Positions 32,736 through 40,583 of a DNA stretch of 64,000 bases are shown piece after piece (position 1 is the stretch's first letter; each line of letters opens with the position of its first letter). The stretch lies in the NCBI RefSeq assembly GCF_030413635.1, contig NZ_CP129235.1:2294001-2358000 (forward strand). The letters run 5' to 3'. The notes under the pieces were generated by a model. The model searched no databases and was not told the DNA's origin. It saw nothing but the letters and a program-made list of their open reading frames with translations. The stretch comes from Planococcus shenhongbingii (GTDB lineage Bacteria; Bacillota; Bacilli; Bacillales_A; Planococcaceae). A program made the position numbers and the translations under genes.

Positions 32736-33434
32736 ATGAAGCCTTTTGAAAAATTCATCCAACGGCAGACCGTCAGCCTGCCTCTTATGACAGTCATGTT
32801 TCCTGTACTGTATATGGGCGCCGAAATCGGGCTGATTGCTTCAGGAGCAGTGGCCGCCGGAACTTATATCGCCAGTAATGCGACCATCAAACGTGTACAG
32901 CATTCATCAGACTCTAAAAAACTTGGCATGACTCGGAGTGAATACAGAAATGTACGGAACCAAGTTAAAGAAGCCAAATTTAAGATAAAGCAATTGCAAA
33001 AGAACTCATATCAAGTTCGATCGATTGCCGCTTTCAAACAATTAATGAATATGGCGAAAGTCGCCAATAAAATTGTTGGCCATGTTCAGCAAAATCCTCG
33101 AAAGTTTTATTTGGCGGAACCTTTCTTTTATTCGCATCTTGAATCCGCAGTGGAATTGACCCAGAAATACGCTTTGCTTGTTGGACAACCGGTAAAAGAC
33201 CGCGAATTGAAAGTTGCCCTTCAAGACACGCGCGAAACACTTCATTTGATGAATGATGTGATGGAACGCGATTTGAAAAAAGTACTGTCAACCGATGTGG
33301 AACAGCTGCGGATGGAACTCGATTATGCCCGCTTGACTGTTGATCAGCATAATAACCAAAAATTGCTGGAACAGCCCCCAATTGATAACGAAGGAGACGT
33401 GGAACATGACAGAAAATCGATCGAATCAAAGTGA
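32736..33434 (+). CDS. xpaC: XpaC-like membrane-associated protein
   Basis: 232 residues from ATG 32736 (AAGGAGGA eight bases upstream). Hydrophobic stretch at about 14-45 (SLPLMTVMFPVLYMGAEIGL), then a long basic, helical cytoplasmic domain (RSEYRNVRNQVKEAKFKIKQL). It matches the XpaC family, named in B. subtilis for 5-bromo-4-chloroindolyl phosphate hydrolysis, true function unclear. It overlaps the next gene by 29 bases, the xpaC-yaaN pair also known from B. subtilis. Confidence 0.85.
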   Translation: MKPFEKFIQRQTVSLPLMTVMFPVLYMGAEIGLIASGAVAAGTYIASNATIKRVQHSSDSKKLGMTRSEYRNVRNQVKEAKFKIKQLQKNSYQVRSIAAFKQLMNMAKVANKIVGHVQQNPRKFYLAEPFFYSHLESAVELTQKYALLVGQPVKDRELKVALQDTRETLHLMNDVMERDLKKVLSTDVEQLRMELDYARLTVDQHNNQKLLEQPPIDNEGDVEHDRKSIESK

Positions 33435-34581
33435 ACTTGACGATCTGCTCGGCAATCCTTTTGGCATGGAGCCGGTAAAGCAGGAAGTTAATCTCGCCAA
33501 ATCCGACGGACAGCCGGTAGCTTTAATGGAACGGCTTACGAAAGATGAACAGGAAAAAGCGCGGGAACTCGCTAAACAGATTCCAGCAGGTAATTATGAA
33601 GCTATTTTAACATATGGAGCGAACGCGCAAAACCAGCTGAGCCAGTTTTCGCATAAAATGCTGGACCATGTACAATCCAAGGATATCGGCCCGGTCGGGG
33701 ATGTCTTAAATGATCTGATGAAAAAATTGCAGGAGCTTAATCCGGAAGAATTGTCGCAAAGCAAACGCTCCGGACTGCGCAAATTATTCGCAAAAGCGAA
33801 ATATTCCGTTCAGGAAATGATGACGAAATATCAAAAGCTGAGCACGCAAGTGGACCGCATCAGCATTCAGCTGGACCATTCAAAACGCGGCCTTTTAGAA
33901 GACGTCCAGATGCTTGAACAATTATACGACCAGAACAAAACCTATTTTCAGGCACTGAATGTCTATATTGCCGCAGCTGAGCTGAAACGGGACGAAATTT
34001 TAAATGACACCATTCCAGCGCTTCGCCGCCGGGCTGAACAATCGAACGACCAAATGGCCTATCAGGAAGTCAATGATATGGCGCAGTTTTTGGACCGTCT
34101 CGAAAAACGCTTATACGATTTGCAGTTATCGCGCCAAATCACCATTCAAAGCGCACCGCAAATTCGGATGATCCAGCAGACCAACCAGACGCTGGCCGAA
34201 AAAATCCAATCGTCGATCATGACTTCGATTCCTTTATGGAAAAACCAGATCGCGATTGCTTTGACGTTAAACCGCCAGATGAAGGCGGTTGAAGCTCAGA
34301 AACAAGTAACCGCTACAACAAACGAACTATTGCTCAAGAACTCTGAGATGCTGAAAGTGAATTCCATTGAAACCGCTAAAGAAAATGAACGCGGCATCGT
34401 GGAAATCGAGACGCTGAAACAAACTCAGGAAAACTTATTGAGCACGATTGAAGAAACTCTGCAAATTCAAGCAGAAGGACGCAAAAACCGCAAAGCCGCT
34501 GAACTTGAAATCGGCCGCATGGAAGAAGATTTGAAACAGCGCTTGCTATCGATCCAAGACGACCGTGAAGGCCGCGCATAA
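33406..34581 (+). CDS. yaaN: TelA/YaaN family toxic-anion-resistance-like protein
   Basis: 391 residues from ATG 33406 (AAGGAGAC nine bases upstream), inside the end of xpaC. Almost entirely alpha-helical and highly charged, with LRKLFAKAKYSVQEMMTKYQKLSTQVDRI and TSIPLWKNQIAIALTLNRQMKAVEAQKQV regions typical of TelA (partial matches quoted). Family members were linked to tellurite resistance and cell-envelope stress; no tellurite genes are nearby, so a housekeeping envelope role with XpaC is more likely. Cytoplasmic. Confidence 0.9.
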   Translation: MTENRSNQSELDDLLGNPFGMEPVKQEVNLAKSDGQPVALMERLTKDEQEKARELAKQIPAGNYEAILTYGANAQNQLSQFSHKMLDHVQSKDIGPVGDVLNDLMKKLQELNPEELSQSKRSGLRKLFAKAKYSVQEMMTKYQKLSTQVDRISIQLDHSKRGLLEDVQMLEQLYDQNKTYFQALNVYIAAAELKRDEILNDTIPALRRRAEQSNDQMAYQEVNDMAQFLDRLEKRLYDLQLSRQITIQSAPQIRMIQQTNQTLAEKIQSSIMTSIPLWKNQIAIALTLNRQMKAVEAQKQVTATTNELLLKNSEMLKVNSIETAKENERGIVEIETLKQTQENLLSTIEETLQIQAEGRKNRKAAELEIGRMEEDLKQRLLSIQDDREGRA

Positions 34582-34589
34582 TTTATTTA

Positions 34590-34623
34590 ACCCCCGGAAG
34601 CTTTCGAGCTCCCGGGGGTTTTT
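34590..34623 (+). terminator. Terminator of xpaC-yaaN
   Basis: CCCCCGG / CCGGGGG with inner AGCT pairing, followed by TTTTTAT. Confidence 0.92.
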
Positions 34624-34661
34624 ATGGTTATTTTGCTGGAATTGGAGGCGTTTGGGTGTTT

Positions 34662-34756
34662 GGACAGTATTTTTGTCGGGGCGGACAGTATTTCGCCGCT
34701 CCCGGACAGTATTTCTGTTTGACCGGACAGTATTGTGGCAAAGCAGGCCAGTAAAT
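34662..34756 (+). repeat. 21-bp-period array B (GGACAGTATTT unit)
   Basis: Unit starts at 34662, 34683, 34704, 34725 and 34746, exactly 21 bp apart: GGACAGTATTT three times, GGACAGTATTG, then degenerate GGCCAGTAAAT. The ten-base spacers differ. Because 21 is divisible by three every frame shows heptapeptide repeats (for example NTVR or ILSG), which are shadows of the DNA repeat; no ribosome site supports a gene. Confidence 0.9.
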
Positions 34757-34809
34757 TCGTTTTCCGGGAACATCCAGCTTCCCTTCTAGCCAAAAGCTTG
34801 ATTGGAAAA

Positions 34810-34904
34810 GCCCTCCGCGCATGCGCGGAGGGCTCCTTGGCTGGTTTTCGCGCTGCGAAAGCCAGCCGGTTGGGCAGCAACAGTCCATGAAATGGACTGT
34901 TGCT
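34810..34904. repeat. Row of three hairpins in convergent intergenic DNA
   Basis: (1) GCCCTCCGCGCATGCGCGGAGGGC-type perfect 24-bp palindrome, 34810-34833 (arms GCCCTCCGCGCA). (2) GGCTGG-TTTTCGC / GCGAAA-CCAGCC, 34838-34866. (3) AGCAACAGTCCAT / ATGGACTGTTGCT, 13-bp perfect arms with a GAA loop, 34876-34904. None has a long T-run. Confidence 0.75.
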
Positions 34905-34933
34905 GTTTCAAAATCGTGTTTTTTTCGGTTATT

Positions 34934-35007
34934 GGCCGTATTTTCTTCGTAACCGAACGTATTTCAGCAGTTGCTGGTCATATTTTTCTAGCTACTCGTC
35001 GTATTTC
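34934..35007 (+). repeat. 21-bp-period array C (GGCCGTATTTT unit)
   Basis: Units GGCCGTATTTT (34934), GAACGTATTTC (34955), GGTCATATTTT (34976) and CGTCGTATTTC (34997), again exactly 21 bp apart. The core n-GTATTT is the same as in array B, 210 bases away, but the two arrays are not in phase with each other. Confidence 0.8.
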
Positions 35008-35022
35008 GAAAACAATCCTGTC

Positions 35023-36876
35023 TTAGCCGGACTGGATCACTAAATGCAATGTCCGCTTCAAGAGCCGCAGCGTCTGCTCAACAAAATGTTCCAGTGAATC
35101 GGCACTGACGGATTTATTGCCATACATCATGCGGTAAAAGGCGGCTTGTTCTTCTGTTGTGGGTTCGCTGCTCAAAAACAAGTGCAGCACTTCGATGCCT
35201 TGCTTTTTCGCCTCGGAAACCGCGTTTGCGGTATCAATGACGCCGTTCTCTGCGTAGTTATAGGCAGAAGGCTCTCCATCGGAAAACACCAGCATAAAGC
35301 GGTGTTTTTCCGTTCTTTTGTTGACCCGGTCGGTCATCCAACGAATCGCAAATCCGTCCCGGTTGTCTTCATGGGCTTCCATCGATACAATTTCCTGTGC
35401 ATGGTCCCGGTTGCCGTCTTCAAGCTTGTGCATCCATTCGAAATAATTCGGCTGTGCCGCGTCACTCGCTTCATAAGCATCCTCATAGAACATTACGATA
35501 TCGTGTGGCACATTCAACCCGCGCAGCACGTCATGGAAAAGCAGCACCGCTTGCTTGGTCTCATCGAGTTTATCAATCATGGAAGCAGAGCCGTCAATCA
35601 ACAGGCAGAAGACCGCATCCAGTTCTTTGGAAGGTGCGGTTCTGCGGTAAAACGGTTTCGGCCGTTCTTCAATCACTAACGGCAAAAGGTTCCGAGACAA
35701 ACGCCCGGCATTGAGGTTATGGCGGACATCCTGGCGGCGCTGGGTCATGCGCTTTTTCAGCTCACGAAGCAATGCCCGTACATACGGGGCTTGTTTACGG
35801 CGCCAGTCTTCAATGTTGTCCCGCTGGTCCTGCTGCACTTGAATTCTTTTTTCGGTATAGACGACTTGATCATTGGCTGAACCGAATTTGCCGCTGGCTT
35901 GTTTTGCAGCTTTTTCCGTTTGGCGGTCTGCAGCATCGTTGTCTTCCTGATGGTCTCCACGCGAATCGCCTTTTGCAGTCTGCTGAATTTCTCCAGTGCC
36001 TTCCTCTTCTCTTCCGCCTTCTGCATAACTGGAGTCGCCGCGCTCCAGTTCAAACTCCATCGCCGGTGCTTCGGATATTTCTGTTTCCCGGTGCCACGAC
36101 TGAAACCATTCTTCAATCGTTTCAATTTCTTCTTCCTGGTCGCGCTGCTCGGATTCTATGCCTTCATGGTAGCGGAAAGGCGGTATACTTTCGACCGCTT
36201 CACCGAAAGTGTAATAACTATGGACCATGTCTTCTTCGAGCATATACTCCAAGCGTGGAAGCATGTTTTCTACAACTATGGCGCAGTCGCGAGTGGACTT
36301 TGCATCAAAGATTCCTGACCATAGAAAGAACAACGGTCTCAATCCATCGCTGCCTGGAACTTCTTCGCCTCTCAATTGCAGATAAGCTGCATTGAGGAAC
36401 GCATCCGCCAAAAAACCTTTTTGCTTGTTCTGTTTATAGCGGTCTCTGTGGTAATCGCGGTAAATGCTTTCACGGACAGCAAATGCCTCTGCCGTTCCCG
36501 GACGCTCTTTGCTGATTTTTTCAATCAGCCTAAATTCTTCAGCGCATAGCAACAGCTGCTCTTTTAAATTCGGCAGTTCAGTTGATGCCTTTTTGAACTT
36601 GGCCCACGCCCGTATACTGAAATACCGCCAGTATCCTGCTCCAAGGAGATAAATGTCCGACAGATATCCGTTCCGTTCAATCTGCTTTGGTCGATGCCGC
36701 CAAAAAACGCTGACTGAAACAGACGATTCCGATGGGCGAAATTCAATTAATTGCCTGGTCGTCACTTTCAAATAAGGCGCATCTGCCAAAGCTCCGGCCA
36801 GCATTTCCATTTGATGCAGCATTTTCGTATTGATGGTTTCATTATTAAATTGAATAAAACGATTCACTGAAGCCAT
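35023..36876 (-). CDS. yojO: YojO, VWA-domain protein of the NorD/CobT type
   Basis: 617 residues from ATG 36876 (AGGTG six bases upstream). Helical N-terminal half, an acidic/Gln-rich middle (EQRDQEEEIETIEEWF; HQEDNDAADRQTEKAAKQ), and a C-terminal von Willebrand A domain with a MIDAS motif DGSASM, LVFSDGEPSAYNY. With the MoxR-type AAA+ ATPase YojN directly upstream (8 bases) it forms a MoxR-VWA pair, a class that remodels or inserts metal into client enzymes. The client here is unknown; B. subtilis has the same pair next to odhAB. Confidence 0.9.
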   Translation of the reverse strand: MASVNRFIQFNNETINTKMLHQMEMLAGALADAPYLKVTTRQLIEFRPSESSVSVSVFWRHRPKQIERNGYLSDIYLLGAGYWRYFSIRAWAKFKKASTELPNLKEQLLLCAEEFRLIEKISKERPGTAEAFAVRESIYRDYHRDRYKQNKQKGFLADAFLNAAYLQLRGEEVPGSDGLRPLFFLWSGIFDAKSTRDCAIVVENMLPRLEYMLEEDMVHSYYTFGEAVESIPPFRYHEGIESEQRDQEEEIETIEEWFQSWHRETEISEAPAMEFELERGDSSYAEGGREEEGTGEIQQTAKGDSRGDHQEDNDAADRQTEKAAKQASGKFGSANDQVVYTEKRIQVQQDQRDNIEDWRRKQAPYVRALLRELKKRMTQRRQDVRHNLNAGRLSRNLLPLVIEERPKPFYRRTAPSKELDAVFCLLIDGSASMIDKLDETKQAVLLFHDVLRGLNVPHDIVMFYEDAYEASDAAQPNYFEWMHKLEDGNRDHAQEIVSMEAHEDNRDGFAIRWMTDRVNKRTEKHRFMLVFSDGEPSAYNYAENGVIDTANAVSEAKKQGIEVLHLFLSSEPTTEEQAAFYRMMYGNKSVSADSLEHFVEQTLRLLKRTLHLVIQSG

Positions 36877-36885
36877 TTCCTTCAC

Positions 36886-37743
36886 CTACTTCTTCCAAGT
36901 ATTGGCCAAGTCCATGAATAAATCCCGTTCACTTTCGTCTTCCAGTTTTTCAGCAATGGCGTATTTCACCGCACGCAATGGATCCATATGCTGTGCTAAT
37001 GCGGTAGCATCAAGCAAACTTCGGATAGACGCCGCTTCTTCAGACAACAAGCCATTTTCCACTTGTTTCATCAAGTCCGCTGCAAGGTCCAGCATAAAGG
37101 ATTTTAAGCCAGCATCAGCATCCGGGAATTCCCGGTTCCATAACTCTTGAAGCTGTTCTCCTGTTAAGTACGGGATAGGATAGGCGATAAAACGGTTTTT
37201 CAATGCTTCGTTCATCGGAGCTGTACCGATATAGCCTTCATTGATTGCGGCAATGACGCCGAAGTCCGGATGCGCTTCAATGACTTCCCCCGTAAACGGG
37301 TTAGTCATCATCCGCCGGTGGTCCAGCGCACTATGCAAAATCGGCAAAGTTTCAGGTTTTGCCATATTGATTTCATCGATATACAGGAAATGCCCTTGCT
37401 TCATAGCGGTTACGACCGGCCCTTCCACAAATTCAATGCGGCTCTCGCCACCGCGCTGGACCAGTGTCTTAAAGCCAAGCAATGCTTCAGCATCCAAGTC
37501 CACCGAGCAGTTGATGCTTTGCATCGGCTGGGAAAAGGTCGACGAAATGCTTTCAGCCAGCTTGGTTTTCCCTGCTCCAGTCGGACCTTTCAGCAATACG
37601 GGCTTTCGCAGCACGACTGCAAAAAGAATATCTTGCCATAAGTTTTCATCGGGTGCGATATAGCCGCCTTTGCCGATCAATTTTTCATAATCATCGTGTT
37701 TGCGTGTTTTTCTGTTTCGGATATCTTGTTCGATCATTGCCAT
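36886..37743 (-). CDS. yojN: YojN, MoxR-type AAA+ ATPase
   Basis: 285 residues from ATG 37743 (AGAGGGA upstream; the open frame extends 14 codons more without a site). Walker A GPTGAGKTKLAES, Walker B HFLYIDEINMA, sensor 1 IAAINEGY, and arginine-finger region LKNRFIAYPI. Chaperone-like ATPase acting with the VWA protein YojO encoded next. Cytoplasmic. Confidence 0.92.
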   Translation of the reverse strand: MAMIEQDIRNRKTRKHDDYEKLIGKGGYIAPDENLWQDILFAVVLRKPVLLKGPTGAGKTKLAESISSTFSQPMQSINCSVDLDAEALLGFKTLVQRGGESRIEFVEGPVVTAMKQGHFLYIDEINMAKPETLPILHSALDHRRMMTNPFTGEVIEAHPDFGVIAAINEGYIGTAPMNEALKNRFIAYPIPYLTGEQLQELWNREFPDADAGLKSFMLDLAADLMKQVENGLLSEEAASIRSLLDATALAQHMDPLRAVKYAIAEKLEDESERDLFMDLANTWKK

Positions 37744-37761
37744 TCTACTTCCCTCTTTCCA

Positions 37762-37791
37762 AATAAAAAGCCGATGAACGGTCATCGGCCT
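37762..37791 (-). terminator. Terminator of the DUF6501-like gene
   Basis: GCCGATGA / TCATCGGC with ACCG-type loop and TTTTTATTT on the minus strand. Confidence 0.85.
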
Positions 37792-37852
37792 GTTTTGTTA
37801 TTTTAAAATATAAAGTTGCTCTTTCGTTAAGTGAAACGCATTTCCGCTTTTC

Positions 37853-38059
37853 TTATTCAAAATAGGTTTTATAGAACCCTCCGACTTTGCCTGTGTTGTC
37901 TATGACGAAAATGAATTCTTCTGTTTCATTTTTCACTTCGTATGTCTTTCCTTCAGTCAGCACATTCGATACAAGGAACTTTTCCGCATTTGTGTGTTTG
38001 CATGTTGCTGTCCGGATTGTTTCTTTTTCGAGCCATTCGTTGTGAATCACAGTCCTCAC
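37853..38059 (-). CDS. Small conserved protein (probably DUF6501)
   Basis: 68 residues. TATCKHTNAEKFLVSNVLTEGKTYEVKNETEEFIFVIDNTGKVGGFYKTYFE is beta-rich and closely resembles small Bacillales proteins I associate with DUF6501 (matching parts: KNETEEF, DNTGKVGGFYK). Cytoplasmic; function unknown. Single gene between two terminators. Confidence 0.7.
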   Translation of the reverse strand: MRTVIHNEWLEKETIRTATCKHTNAEKFLVSNVLTEGKTYEVKNETEEFIFVIDNTGKVGGFYKTYFE

Positions 38060-38118
38060 CCTTTTCTATATGTCTATTCATTTAGTATAAGGAAAAATCG
38101 CGGAGATTTCAATTTTCC

Positions 38119-38709
38119 TTATTTTTTGGAGGCTTTTGATAGAAAATAGTACCGCAGCACAATACCGCCGACAATCAGCACGGTCAGAGCAATCAGAAAG
38201 ATTTGGAGGTTTTGCAGGATGGATTCGTAGGCATATGGGAATGTCCGGCCAAGGTTAAAGTAAATGAACATCCAGACAAAACCGGCAGTGTAGGCGTATA
38301 GCATATACTGCATGAAGGGATAGCGATTAGCTCCTACGACATACGGCATCGCCCAACGGACGCCTGGCAAGAAAAAGCTGAAGGAAATCGCCATTTTCCC
38401 GTGCTTGTCCATGAATTGCGTAAATCTGTCGATTGTGCCTTTTATACGGGTACGATTTAGCCGATCAAGCAGACGTTTTCCCAGAACACGACCGAGGAAA
38501 TACGCAAATGTGTTGCTGGTGATTAACCCCAAATAAGCAGAGATAAATGCATAAATCGGATTGAAATAACTGATTTCTGTTAGGACGCCGGAAAAAGAAG
38601 CCGCCACTTCGTTAGGCAGCGGCATGCCAAACAGCAGTAGCCAATTGAAAATGAACATGCTGACATAACCATATTTTTGCACCAATTCCATTAAGAATGT
38701 TAAGTCCAT
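38119..38709 (-). CDS. DedA family membrane protein
   Basis: 196 residues. DedA/SNARE-associated features: GMPLPNEVAASFSG near residue 30, TSNTFAYFLGRVLGKRLLDR and the signature FFLPGVRWAMPYVVGANRYPF. About five membrane helices. DedA proteins act in lipid scrambling (undecaprenyl phosphate and phosphatidylethanolamine recycling) and membrane potential maintenance in characterised members; specific substrate unknown here. Confidence 0.9.
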   Translation of the reverse strand: MDLTFLMELVQKYGYVSMFIFNWLLLFGMPLPNEVAASFSGVLTEISYFNPIYAFISAYLGLITSNTFAYFLGRVLGKRLLDRLNRTRIKGTIDRFTQFMDKHGKMAISFSFFLPGVRWAMPYVVGANRYPFMQYMLYAYTAGFVWMFIYFNLGRTFPYAYESILQNLQIFLIALTVLIVGGIVLRYYFLSKASKK

Positions 38710-38851
38710 CGATTCCGCCTGCCTTTATTTCTACTACTTCTATCATGACAAAAAAAAGATGGCCCTGCAACGCAGGACCATCCGTAGTGAAATATAAAAG
38801 TGTAAAATTATGGCTAAGCTGTGTAAGCCGCCTCTGTTTTTGAGTGTTAGC

Positions 38852-39208
38852 TTGTCCAGCTTCAAGAGCCAGCTTCTCGGGTCATATGCCAACCCAGCTG
38901 TGCGGCAAAGAGCGCCGCTTCTCCGGTCTGTCTAGAACCCATATTGCTCCTGTCTCTGCATCGCTGCGCTAGCTTCGAGACATGAAAGTGCGTTGCAGCA
39001 CTTCGTGCTTCGTCGCAAAGAGATGTCCCAAACTGCTTTTGGTTCATCTCTTGCCTGTCGAAGCTGAACGGCTCTTTCCGCTTTTCATTGTCCAGCTCCG
39101 GCGGCCAGCCTCTCGAGGTCGCTTCGGTCTTGCTGTTTAAGGCAAAGAGACGCCTTAAACCTCAAGTCCTCCAGCGCTTGTCGAGGCTTACTTGGCCGCC
39201 TGCGCTTT
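38852..39208. repeat. Large intergenic inverted-repeat element 1
   Basis: Two abutting units. Unit a (38852-39070): CAGCTTCAAGAGCC ... GAAGCTGAACGGCTCT ends, with nested AGCTTCGAGACA / TGTCGAAGCT and AAGAGATG / CATCTCTT around an AAACTGCTTTT loop. Unit b (39083-39208): AGCTCCGGCGGCC ... GGCCGCC ends, inner CTCGAGG/CGAGGCT and TTTAAGGC / GCCTTAAA arms. The block from 38946 (GCTCCTGTCTCTGCATCGC, then GAGACATGAA) recurs at 49295. No transposase. It directly follows odhB and may end its transcript. Confidence 0.75.
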
Positions 39209-39213
39209 TCTAC

Positions 39214-40488
39214 TTAAGATTCTAGCAATAGGTCTTCTGGATTTTCAATCAAGTCTTTGATCATTTTCAAGAAACCTACAGAATCGCTTCCATCAATTAC
39301 GCGGTGGTCATAAGAAAGAGCCACGTACATCATTGGACGGATTTCGATTGAATCGCCGATTGCGACAGGGCGTTTTTGGATTGTGTGCATTCCAAGAATC
39401 CCTACTTGTGTACCGTTCAAGATTGGAGTAGACATCAATGAACCGAATACACCTCCGTTAGTGATGGTAAATGAACCACCAGTCATGTCAGCGATCGAAA
39501 GTTTTTTGTCGCGTGCTTTCTTAGCAAGATCAGCGATGCTTGCTTCGATTTCAGCGAAGTTTTTCTTATCTGTATCGCGTACGATCGGCACCACAAGGCC
39601 TTCTTCAGTTGAAACAGCGATGCCCACATCAAAGAACTGCTTTAATAAAACATCTGTGCCGTCAAGTTCAGCGTTCACATATGGATATTTTTTAAGTGCA
39701 GCTGTGACTGCTTTCGTGAAGAATGACATGAAGCCTAAGCGTGTTCCATCATGATCCTGTTGGAACTTGTCTTTTTTGCGGCTTCTTAATGCCATAACAT
39801 TTGTCATATCGATTTCGTTGAAAGTAGTTAACATTGCTGTAGACTGGCGCACTTCCAATAAACGCTTCGCAATTGTCTGGCGGCGGCGTGACATTTTCTC
39901 ACGGATCACGCGGCCAGATTCTTCGTCTGAAGAAGGTGCAGCAGCTTTTGGAGCTTCTGCTTTCTGAGCAGGCGCACTAGCAGCAGCCGGTTGTGTGCCA
40001 TGAGCTTCTACGTCTTGTACACGTACGCGGCCCATCGGGTCAACCGGAGAAATTGCAGCAAGGTCGATGCCTTTTTCACGAGCCAGTTTACGGGCTGCCG
40101 GGCTTGCGATTGTACGGTCGGTTGAAGACTGTTCTTCAACAGCCGGTGCTTTTTCCACCGCTTCCATTGTTGTGCCAGCTCCAGCTGCTGCCGGTTCTTC
40201 TGCTTTAGGTGCTGGTGCAGATGCTTCCGGTGCCGGTGCAGCGCTTCCGCCTGAAGCAGCGCCTACGATTGCAATCACTTGCCCAACTTCCACAGTGTCG
40301 CCTTCTTGAGCCAAATGCTCTTGAACAACGCCCGCTTCTTCAGAAATAACTTCAACGTTTACTTTGTCAGTTTCCAGTTCAACGATGAATTCCCCTTTTT
40401 CAACTGTCTCGCCTGGCTGTTTCAGCCATTGTGCGATCGTTCCTTCTGTAATCGATTCTGCTAATTCTGGTACTTTGATTTCTGCCAC
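39214..40488 (-). CDS. odhB: Dihydrolipoyllysine succinyltransferase, E2 of 2-oxoglutarate dehydrogenase
   Basis: 424 residues. One lipoyl domain (1-75) with K42 in ETDKVNVEV, an Ala/Pro/Glu-rich linker, the peripheral-subunit-binding domain (about 130-165, [21 protein letters not shown]), a second linker and the acyltransferase core with [16 protein letters not shown] containing the catalytic His/Asp. Forms the cubic core of the 2-oxoglutarate dehydrogenase complex of the TCA cycle. 95 bases behind odhA, clearly one operon; E3 is not in the window. Confidence 0.97.
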   Translation of the reverse strand: MAEIKVPELAESITEGTIAQWLKQPGETVEKGEFIVELETDKVNVEVISEEAGVVQEHLAQEGDTVEVGQVIAIVGAASGGSAAPAPEASAPAPKAEEPAAAGAGTTMEAVEKAPAVEEQSSTDRTIASPAARKLAREKGIDLAAISPVDPMGRVRVQDVEAHGTQPAAASAPAQKAEAPKAAAPSSDEESGRVIREKMSRRRQTIAKRLLEVRQSTAMLTTFNEIDMTNVMALRSRKKDKFQQDHDGTRLGFMSFFTKAVTAALKKYPYVNAELDGTDVLLKQFFDVGIAVSTEEGLVVPIVRDTDKKNFAEIEASIADLAKKARDKKLSIADMTGGSFTITNGGVFGSLMSTPILNGTQVGILGMHTIQKRPVAIGDSIEIRPMMYVALSYDHRVIDGSDSVGFLKMIKDLIENPEDLLLES

Positions 40489-40583
40489 AAAAAATTCCTC
40501 CTTAGATTATCTCGCTTTTATGGACCGGGAACTTCTGCCCCAGAGACTTAAAACTGTCTCTTGGGCATCAGTTTAATTGATCC

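Noticed and set aside
34546..34888. Open frames with heptapeptide repeats (NTVRxxx, ILSGxxx, YCPxxxK) on both strands
   Set aside because: All three frames repeat because the DNA period is 21; there is no ribosome site and the repeat core, not the protein, is conserved between arrays A, B and C.
34662..35007. CRISPR array
   Set aside because: Repeat cores are about 11 bases and spacers 10 bases, with no cas genes.
35772..36395. 207-codon plus-strand frame inside yojO
   Set aside because: Antisense shadow without ribosome site.
38862..39047. 61-codon frame inside the inverted-repeat element
   Set aside because: It spans repeat arms and has no ribosome site; the element is better explained as non-coding.
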